From Erysipelotrichaceae bacterium (lineage in GTDB: Bacteria > Bacillota_I > Bacilli_A > Erysipelotrichales > Erysipelotrichaceae): a stretch of 36,560 nt of DNA. Below, one piece after another: positions 31,453 through 36,560 of the stretch; position 1 is the first letter of the stretch, and each line of letters opens with the position of its first letter. The stretch covers positions 89,136-125,695 of the forward strand of contig DOUE01000020.1 in the NCBI GenBank assembly GCA_003520745.1, read 5' to 3'. Made by a program: the position numbers and the translations under genes. Under the pieces are notes generated by a model. That model ran no database searches and was not told the origin of the DNA. It saw only the letters and a list, made by a program, of their open reading frames with translations.

Positions 31453-32388
31453 ATGAAAGCGATCGTCTACGACAAGAAAAACAAGACGGACTTCCTCGTG
31501 ATGCGCGAGGTCGAGAAACCGATCGTGAAAGCCGACCACGTCTTGGTTAAGATCCACAATGTCTCTCTCAATGCCGCCGATTACCGATCGCTCAAAATGG
31601 GGATCGTACCCGATGGCAGAATCATGGGGGCGGATATCGCAGGAGTGATCGAGGAAGTTGGCGGAAACGTTAAAAAGTTCAAGATCGGGGATTCCGTGTT
31701 CGGTGATCTCTCGGGTTGCGGATTCGGAGGGTTGGCGGAATATGTGGCGGCTCCGGAGAGCGTTTTGGCATCGATCCCTCCATCCGTAAGTTTCGAGACC
31801 GCTTCAGCTCTGCCGATGGCTTCGGTCACCGCCTTACAGGCGATGCGTAACCTTGGGAACCTTCAATCCGGTCAAAACGTTCTGATCTGCGGTGCCGGCG
31901 GAGGCGTCGGCACCTTTGCGGTTCAGCTCGCGAAACACTTCAATGCGAACGTCACGGCCGTATGCGGTAGAAACAACGTCGAGACCATCAAGTCGCTTGG
32001 GGCAGATACCGTCATCGACTATTCCCAGGAAGATTTTGCGAAAAGCACCAAGCGATATGACCTTGTGTTGGTTCTCAATGGGAATCGCTCGATTTCATCC
32101 TATCGGAAAGTCATGTCGCCGAAAAGCATTTGCGTAATGAGCGGCGGCTCCTTGTCCCAACTTCTTAAATTCACGATTCTTGGACCTTTGCTTTCAATCG
32201 GCGGCAAGAAGATGCGTCTTCTCTCCGCGAAACCCGACACTTCCGATCTAGCGTTCATCATGCGGCTCGTGGAAGAGGGTAAGGTACGTCCCGTGATCGA
32301 CAAACGATACAGACTTGATGAAACCCTAATGGCCATGCGTTATCTTAACGAAGGTCATGCGAAAGGGAAAGTCGTGATTGGTATCTAG
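31453..32388 (+). CDS. zinc-independent MDR (quinone oxidoreductase-like) NAD(P)-dependent dehydrogenase
   Basis: The 311-residue protein is a medium-chain dehydrogenase/reductase of the quinone-oxidoreductase group. It has an N-terminal GroES-like domain with NAADYRSLKMG and MGADIAGVIEEVG, then the Rossmann AGGGVGTFAVQLAKHF and SLGADTVIDYSQED, and the ending GHAKGKVVIGI. Zinc-binding cysteines are absent, as expected for this group. It would reduce quinones or enones with NADPH. GAAGGATGAC precedes ATG 31453; an earlier in-frame start at 31369 lies within the XRE gene and is rejected. Confidence 0.9.
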   Translation: MKAIVYDKKNKTDFLVMREVEKPIVKADHVLVKIHNVSLNAADYRSLKMGIVPDGRIMGADIAGVIEEVGGNVKKFKIGDSVFGDLSGCGFGGLAEYVAAPESVLASIPPSVSFETASALPMASVTALQAMRNLGNLQSGQNVLICGAGGGVGTFAVQLAKHFNANVTAVCGRNNVETIKSLGADTVIDYSQEDFAKSTKRYDLVLVLNGNRSISSYRKVMSPKSICVMSGGSLSQLLKFTILGPLLSIGGKKMRLLSAKPDTSDLAFIMRLVEEGKVRPVIDKRYRLDETLMAMRYLNEGHAKGKVVIGI

Positions 32389-32495
32389 CGGTTGGGTCGC
32401 ATGACGGGTTCTACGCGAAGTCCACAGTTCAATAGGATCGATACATTCCGCAACAGCCAAGTTTAGTCATTCATTATGTCGTATTAAAGTAAAAA

Positions 32496-32526
32496 ATCCT
32501 CCCTTGAAGCTTTTTCAAGGGAGGAT
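32496..32526 (-). terminator. intrinsic terminator of the minus-strand membrane-anchored protein gene
   Basis: ATCCTCCCTTGAA (32496-32508) pairs perfectly with TTCAAGGGAGGAT (32514-32526) around a five-base loop. On the minus strand six T residues follow the stem; on the plus strand only CTTATTA follows, so it also weakly ends the MDR operon. Confidence 0.85.
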
Positions 32527-32602
32527 CTTATTACCATGCTTTTGTTTAGGTTTTATCTACCTGTCTCATAAATGGAATCACAGTCCGATATTTCCATGAA
32601 TA

Positions 32603-33133
32603 TCAACTGAATTTTATCGTTTGTGCCCATTCGATAAACAAATCTTGAGAATCTTCCGCGTTTTTCGACTCACATGCAAACTGAATCAGCCAAAACGCAT
32701 CCGAACTTTTATAGACGGTCGCAAAGTAACTTATCTGCTTTCCGTTCACTGCCTTCTCGTACTCGAAGTAAACCAGATTATCTTTTTCTTCAATGGTCGA
32801 AGCAATCATATTGTTGTCGATCACAAGTTTCGCATATTCCTTTGCGGAGATATCCGTGGACATACCGTACGATTCAAAGATCGTGAATTCTTCCTTTAGT
32901 GTCGTCACCATATATTTCTGCGACTCATAATAGGCGGTTTGAGAAGCGATTTCTTTCTCGAAAAAATCAGTTGTCAACGTTATCGTCATGCCTGCTTTCG
33001 TAAATTCTTTTGTCTTTGCCTTCGATTCAAAGACATTATCCAACCCTCCACTAAGTACGAAAAACACTGAAAAACTCAAGACGGCCGATAATACGATCAA
33101 TCCAATCTGCATAGGTTTGCTAAGTTTTTTCAT
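32603..33133 (-). CDS. membrane-anchored protein of unknown function
   Basis: The 176-residue protein begins MKKLSKPMQIGLIVLSAVLS with a single hydrophobic segment (about residues 7-29) and no lipobox cysteine. A roughly 145-residue outer domain follows with TKAGMTITLTTDFFEKE and later FATVYKSSDAFWLIQFACES, a beta-rich pattern that recalls PsbP/DcrB-like domains. That likeness is weak and no function is claimed. ATG 33133 has GAGGGGGAG in front; the frame opens further at 33187 without such a site. It stands alone on the minus strand with its own terminator. Confidence 0.65.
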   Translation of the reverse strand: MKKLSKPMQIGLIVLSAVLSFSVFFVLSGGLDNVFESKAKTKEFTKAGMTITLTTDFFEKEIASQTAYYESQKYMVTTLKEEFTIFESYGMSTDISAKEYAKLVIDNNMIASTIEEKDNLVYFEYEKAVNGKQISYFATVYKSSDAFWLIQFACESKNAEDSQDLFIEWAQTIKFS

Positions 33134-33579
33134 AATTCTCCCCCTCAAGATGAACTTGATTTTTGTGTAAAGCTGAACACTAGACACGCCACCCGATTTC
33201 CATTCTTATCTGCAACGACTTATCTTGAATGTAACGAGGCAAGCTACCGTGTTTCAACCATTAAGAAAAGAATAGCATTTATTTTGATGTGAGTAAACGT
33301 TCAAAAGGAATCAATTAAAGTCAATCACCGGAACAGATCGATTTTTGTAAAATCCCAATGTTAAAGTCGTACCTATACGTAAACCAAATCCCGAAACGAA
33401 TCCACTAAAATTGGTACTCGTCTAAAAATAGCTCAAAAAACGAGCAGGATTGCATCTATCTTTAGGAATCGTCCAGAAGACTGAGAATCATGAGATTAGG
33501 GTGAATCAATCGATAGTTAGGTTAAGCCGCCTAAACGTTACCGACGACTTTTAAGGCAATCTGAAGTAGAAAACAGCTC
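33134..33579. other. long intergenic region without recognised gene
   Basis: About 450 bases hold no convincing reading frame on either strand and no RNA gene that I recognise. Only short symmetries appear, such as CTCGT and ACGAG about 18 bases apart near 33420-33446. The start of the region presumably holds the promoter of the minus-strand gene ending at 32603. It may be the remnant of an insertion of the adjacent toxin-antitoxin pair. Confidence 0.5.
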
Positions 33580-33614
33580 TTGAAATACATCAAATATGAT
33601 GTATAATCATCATA
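33580..33614 (+). promoter_or_regulatory. toxin-antitoxin promoter with two overlapping palindromes
   Basis: TTGAAA (33580-33585), 16 bases and a perfect TATAAT (33602-33607) form the promoter. ATACATCA with TGATGTAT (33585-33604) is one perfect palindrome in the spacer. TATGATG with CATCATA (33595-33614) is a second that exactly flanks the -10. They overlap by ten bases, so an antitoxin or toxin-antitoxin complex bound to either would block RNA polymerase. Confidence 0.8.
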
Positions 33615-33649
33615 GGAGAGTTGGGACTTGTCGGGTAGGGGGAAAGTAC

Positions 33650-33973
33650 ATGAAGGTACATTCGTATCATACCGCCGGGGGAAAAGATCTTATTCTCGAA
33701 TTCTTGAGCACACTTAGCCCAGTAGAAAAAGCGGAGGGATTCTATATCTTGGAATTGCTTGAAACGGGTTCTTTCGAAGATTTGCATAAACTTGATGTTA
33801 AACATTTTGAAAGTAAGGTGTGGGAGATAAGATTCAGGAAATTCAACAGGATATTCTATGTTCTGATGGATAAGGAAAACATCTATCTACTGCATGGTTG
33901 TAAGAAGCAGAAGAACGCGGCAGAGCTAAATGATAAGAATCTGGCGATAGAAAGAGCAAAAGAAATAAAGTGA
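33650..33973 (+). CDS. RelE/HigB-type (Gp49-like) toxin
   Basis: The 107-residue protein is a phage-derived Gp49-like/HigB toxin of the RelE fold: LLETGSFEDLHKLDVKHFES, then KVWEIRFRKFNRIFYVLMD and IYLLHGCKKQKNAAE. KLxxxxWEIRxxxxxRxFY and LLHGFxKK are the core of this family, which cleaves mRNA on the ribosome. ATG 33650 is eight bases after AGGGGGAA; an earlier frame opening at 33596 would start within the promoter. It precedes the antitoxin gene, the HigBA order. Confidence 0.9.
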   Translation: MKVHSYHTAGGKDLILEFLSTLSPVEKAEGFYILELLETGSFEDLHKLDVKHFESKVWEIRFRKFNRIFYVLMDKENIYLLHGCKKQKNAAELNDKNLAIERAKEIK

Positions 33974-33987
33974 AAGGGGAAAACGAT

Positions 33988-34272
33988 ATGCCATTCAAAA
34001 AGATCGACGTCAAGGAAATCCTTGAAGAAGAACTGAAAGATGAGTACTTCAAATCGAACTATGAGCAGATCAAGAAAGAGTACGAGCTGATCGAGCAAAT
34101 CGTGAGAATAAGAAAACTGAAGAAGATTTCGCAAGTCGAACTCGCGAAGAAAGCCTGTGTTTCCCAACAGGCCGTTTCCCGACTCGAAAGGGAAAAGCAT
34201 ATCCCCAAGATCGATACGTTGATGAAAATCGTCGACGGGTTAGGACTTAAGTTGACGTTGACCGAAAGATAA
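33988..34272 (+). CDS. XRE-family antitoxin of the RelE/HigB-type pair
   Basis: The 94-residue protein has an acidic, charged N-terminal half (KEILEEELKDEYFKSNYEQI) that should bind and block the toxin. The C-terminal half is an XRE helix-turn-helix, KKISQVELAKKACVSQQAVS then RLEREKHIPKIDTLMKIVDG. ATG 33988 follows AAAGGGGA. A GTG at 33970 is also in frame but less likely. It probably binds the nested palindromes at 33585-33614 to repress the pair. Confidence 0.9.
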   Translation: MPFKKIDVKEILEEELKDEYFKSNYEQIKKEYELIEQIVRIRKLKKISQVELAKKACVSQQAVSRLEREKHIPKIDTLMKIVDGLGLKLTLTER

Positions 34273-34336
34273 CCGAACCGAGTTCAAGATTCCGATTTCT
34301 TGTGCTTAACGCGTATCTCAAGTTTGCATGTTTCCG

Positions 34337-34365
34337 TTTACAGAAACGGGTTTAGGGCTTATGAT
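34337..34365 (+). promoter_or_regulatory. promoter of the flavoenzyme operon
   Basis: TTTACA (34337-34342), 17 bases and TATGAT (34360-34365) match the sigma-A consensus at 10 of 12 positions. GTTTC (34330-34334) and GAAAC (34343-34347) flank the -35 as a short palindrome, and CCGTTT/AAACGG overlap it, which suggests an operator. Confidence 0.65.
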
Positions 34366-34393
34366 ATAGGTACAAGTTAATCTGCGATCCGAG

Positions 34394-34443
34394 ACACTGA
34401 GGCTTCGAAACATTCATCGAGTTTTAGTGTTTTTCTTTCGAAG
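34394..34443 (+). promoter_or_regulatory. leader with two mutually exclusive stems, candidate attenuator
   Basis: ACACT (34394-34398) can pair with AGTGT (34426-34430), which is followed by TTTTT, like a weak terminator. CTTCGAAA (34403-34410) can pair with TTTCGAAG (34436-34443), which reaches into the ribosome site AAGGGAGAG. The two pairings interleave, so only one may form unless they make a pseudoknot. Regulatory switching is inferred. Confidence 0.35.
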
Positions 34444-34455
34444 GGAGAGAACATC

Positions 34456-35889
34456 ATGTATGACTTCCTAATTATCGGCGCAGGAATCACTGGTTCTTTG
34501 ATTGCACGTGATTTATCCCATTATCAATGCCGTGTGGCGGTATTGGAAAAAGATAACGACGTCGCAAACGAAGCCACTAGCGCAAACAGCGCAATCATCC
34601 ACTCCGGGCATGACCCCCATGACGGGTCTTTGAAACTGAGACTTAATCTTCGCGGAAACGCGATGTATGAAGGGTTATGCAAAGAACTGAAGGTCGACTT
34701 TGAACGTAACGGCGCTTTTGTCGTCGCGGTCAATCAAAGCGAGTCTTCAAACCTACTGGAAATCTATGAGAAAGCCAAAGAACGGGGGATCCCCTGTTCG
34801 CTTTTGTCGCGTGAAGAGGCGATCGCGAAAGAACCCAACCTGAGCGACGATGTCATCCTGGCTTTGGATCTGCCATCCTCGGGGATCGTCAGTCCTTGGG
34901 AAGTCTGCATCGCGGCGATGGAAGACGCCATCAACAACGGTGTCGAACTTTATTTGGGAAACAAAGTACTCAAGATCGATAAAAAAGATGAATCCTTCGT
35001 CGTCCATACAACCAAAGGGAACTATGAAAGCCGGTTTGTCATCAATTGCGCCGGTGTCTATAGCGATGAAATCTATGCGATGGTCAGCGACCGACCGGGT
35101 TTCTTCGTCAAGGCAAGAAAAGGCGAGTACTATGTACTTGATAAATTCGACGAACCTTTGGTGACCCGGACGATCTATCCTTTACCTTCCGAAAAAGGGA
35201 AAGGGGTGTTGGTCGTGCCGACCATCCACCACAATGTCTTGTTGGGTCCGAACTCACAAATCATCGACGATAAAGAAGCCAACGACAATACCGCCGCCGC
35301 GTTGGAAAACGTGAGAAAAGATGCGATGAAAACGGTCAAGAACATCCCGATGAACATGGTGATCCGTACCTATGCGGGACTTCGTTCATCCGGTTCGACC
35401 GGGGACTTCATCATCGAAGAAGCCAAGGATGTGGCGCGGTTTGTCAACGTGGCGGCCATCGAGTCCCCGGGATTGGCGAGCGCACCCGCGATCGCGGAGT
35501 ATGTCCATGAGGAAATCCTAGCGAAGAAATACGTGTTCGTCTTGAAAGACGAACCCCGGATCGAGCGTCGTCCGTGGATCATCATCAACCGGATGGGCAA
35601 TGAAGAAAAACAAGCGCTCGTCAAGCAAGATCCGCGTTTTGCGCAGATGGTTTGCCGCTGCGAGTACATCAGCGAAGGGGAGATCGTCGACATCATCCAC
35701 CGCAACTGCGGGGCAAGGACGGTCAAAGCGGTGAAGAGAAGGGTCAGACCGGGGGCGGGACGATGCCAAGGCGGGTTCTGCGAACCCCGCGTCGTCGCGA
35801 TCTTGGCACGTGAACTCAATCTTTCCCCCATGGATATCCTGCTTGACGGCGATGAGTCCAAACTGTTGATCGCACGGACGAAGGAGTAG
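34456..35889 (+). CDS. GlpA-like FAD-dependent oxidoreductase with Bfd-type [2Fe-2S] domain
   Basis: The 477-residue protein has a DAO-type FAD fold (FLIIGAGITGSLIARDLSHY with GxGxxG, AVLEKDNDVANEATSANSAI and YAGLRSSG near the substrate site). A C-terminal domain with CRC and GRCQGGFC forms the four-cysteine cluster of Bfd-like [2Fe-2S] proteins. This is the plan of anaerobic glycerol-3-phosphate dehydrogenase subunit A and of short Bacillota homologues, which oxidise glycerol-3-phosphate or a related 2-hydroxy-acid. GAAGGGAGAG precedes ATG 34456. A second flavoenzyme gene begins three bases after its stop, as in GlpA-GlpB type operons. Confidence 0.87.
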   Translation: MYDFLIIGAGITGSLIARDLSHYQCRVAVLEKDNDVANEATSANSAIIHSGHDPHDGSLKLRLNLRGNAMYEGLCKELKVDFERNGAFVVAVNQSESSNLLEIYEKAKERGIPCSLLSREEAIAKEPNLSDDVILALDLPSSGIVSPWEVCIAAMEDAINNGVELYLGNKVLKIDKKDESFVVHTTKGNYESRFVINCAGVYSDEIYAMVSDRPGFFVKARKGEYYVLDKFDEPLVTRTIYPLPSEKGKGVLVVPTIHHNVLLGPNSQIIDDKEANDNTAAALENVRKDAMKTVKNIPMNMVIRTYAGLRSSGSTGDFIIEEAKDVARFVNVAAIESPGLASAPAIAEYVHEEILAKKYVFVLKDEPRIERRPWIIINRMGNEEKQALVKQDPRFAQMVCRCEYISEGEIVDIIHRNCGARTVKAVKRRVRPGAGRCQGGFCEPRVVAILARELNLSPMDILLDGDESKLLIARTKE

Positions 35890-35892
35890 ACC

Positions 35893-36560
35893 ATGAGAAC
35901 CATCGAACTTGTCATCATCGGCGGAGGGTCCGCCGGATTAGCCAGCGCAATTAGCGCGTATGAACACGGAATAAAGGATATTTTGATTCTTGAACGGGAT
36001 AAGGAGTTGGGAGGCATCCTCCAACAATGCATCCACAACGGATTCGGACTGCATACCTTCAAAGAAGAGTTGTCCGGACCGGCCTATGCGGAAAGATACA
36101 TCGATAAAATCAATGAATATAAAATCGAGGTCAAACTCAATGCGATGGTGACCCATCTTTCAAAGGATCGCATCATCGAATATGTGACCCCGGATGAAGG
36201 ATATGTCACCTTGCAGGCGAAAGCGGTCATCTTGGCCATGGGATGCCGCGAGCGGACACGGGGGGCGATCGCCATTCCCGGATATCGTCCGGCCGGGATT
36301 TGGAGCGCAGGCACGGCGCAACGCTACCTCAACATGGAAGGATACATGGTCGGCAAACGCATCTTCATCCTGGGCAGCGGGGATATCGGGTTGATCATGG
36401 CGCGACGGATGACCCTGGAAGGGGCGAAAGTCCTGGGCGTCGCCGAAATCATGCCTTATTCCAACGGTTTACCCCGCAATATCAAACAATGCCTCGAAGA
36501 CTTCGACATCCCGCTCTACCTTAGTCATACGATCACACGGATCGAAGGGAAAGACCGGGT
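35893..36560 (+). CDS. NAD(P)/FAD-dependent oxidoreductase, disulfide-reductase fold, 3' end outside window
   Basis: The open frame starts at ATG 35893, after GGAG, and runs past the window end. The 222 visible residues show the FAD site LVIIGGGSAGLASAISAYEH, LILERDKELGGILQQCIHNG, then AVILAMGCRERTRGAI and the second dinucleotide site GKRIFILGSGDIGLIMARR. It belongs to the class II pyridine nucleotide-disulfide oxidoreductase fold seen next to short GlpA-like genes in Bacillota, where a DUF1667 protein often completes the set. It may relay electrons from the GlpA-like partner. Whether a DUF1667 gene follows cannot be seen. Confidence 0.87.
   Translation, partial: MRTIELVIIGGGSAGLASAISAYEHGIKDILILERDKELGGILQQCIHNGFGLHTFKEELSGPAYAERYIDKINEYKIEVKLNAMVTHLSKDRIIEYVTPDEGYVTLQAKAVILAMGCRERTRGAIAIPGYRPAGIWSAGTAQRYLNMEGYMVGKRIFILGSGDIGLIMARRMTLEGAKVLGVAEIMPYSNGLPRNIKQCLEDFDIPLYLSHTITRIEGKDR

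Noticed and set aside
1..36560. CRISPR arrays, tRNA, rRNA genes and insertion sequences
   Set aside because: I saw no regularly spaced repeats, no tRNA cloverleaf with CCA-type end, no rRNA segments and no transposase or integrase frames anywhere in the window.

Overview
The window looks like chromosomal DNA of a low-to-moderate GC, Gram-positive-type bacterium in the Bacillota/Mycoplasmatota range. The signs are strong AAGGAG-like ribosome binding sites, near-consensus sigma-A promoters, intrinsic hairpin-T terminators, TGA used as stop, and RpiR, MarR and PTS-type regulation. I cannot fix the genus. Most of the window is close to half GC by eye, but about 2780-10130 is clearly AT-rich and reads as an acquired defence island.

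Layout. 1-2826: the 3' end of a hemerythrin-like gene, a YcaQ-type winged-helix DNA glycosylase, a cysteine-rich protein of unknown function and a DUF2703 thioredoxin-like protein. 2947-10022: a tightly packed five-gene operon encoding an AspBHI/MspJI-like restriction endonuclease, a C5-cytosine methyltransferase, a MORC/GHKL ATPase, a Z1 helicase-like ATPase and a DUF4420 PD-(D/E)XK nuclease. 10193-12511: an SDR oxidoreductase, then a TetR regulator and alpha/beta hydrolase pair behind a promoter with hairpin and operator. 12557-14294: an AbiE toxin-antitoxin locus whose toxin gene carries a frameshift, bracketed by two near-identical terminator hairpins. 14293-18177 (minus strand): a small HD alarmone-hydrolase-like protein, an ABC-2 type exporter, a secreted cysteine peptidase and an orphan mannose-family EIIA. 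18333-20168: a MarR-MATE efflux operon driven by a perfect consensus promoter inside a long palindrome.

20206-30534: an RpiR regulator faces a catabolic operon. Its order is FAD-linked oxidase, MFS transporter, EtfB, EtfA, SDR, FGGY kinase, SurE phosphatase and BCCT transporter. The first six match the gene content of the uncharacterised Escherichia coli ygc cluster (ygcU, ygcS/yqcE, ygcR, ygcQ, ygcW, ygcE). The likely scheme is import of a polyol- or sugar-acid-like substrate, oxidation by the SDR and by the FAD enzyme with electrons passed to the ETF, and phosphorylation by the kinase. Between the oxidase and the MFS gene lies a stretch that can fold as an enclosed pseudoknot, a candidate regulatory RNA.

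30662-32388: a small membrane protein, an XRE regulator and an MDR oxidoreductase. 32603-33133 (minus): a membrane-anchored protein of unknown function. 33580-34272: a RelE/HigB-type toxin-antitoxin pair with nested palindromes on its promoter. 34337-36560: a promoter, a structured leader and two FAD flavoenzymes (GlpA-like with a Bfd-type cysteine domain, then a GlpB-like disulfide-reductase-fold protein cut by the window end).
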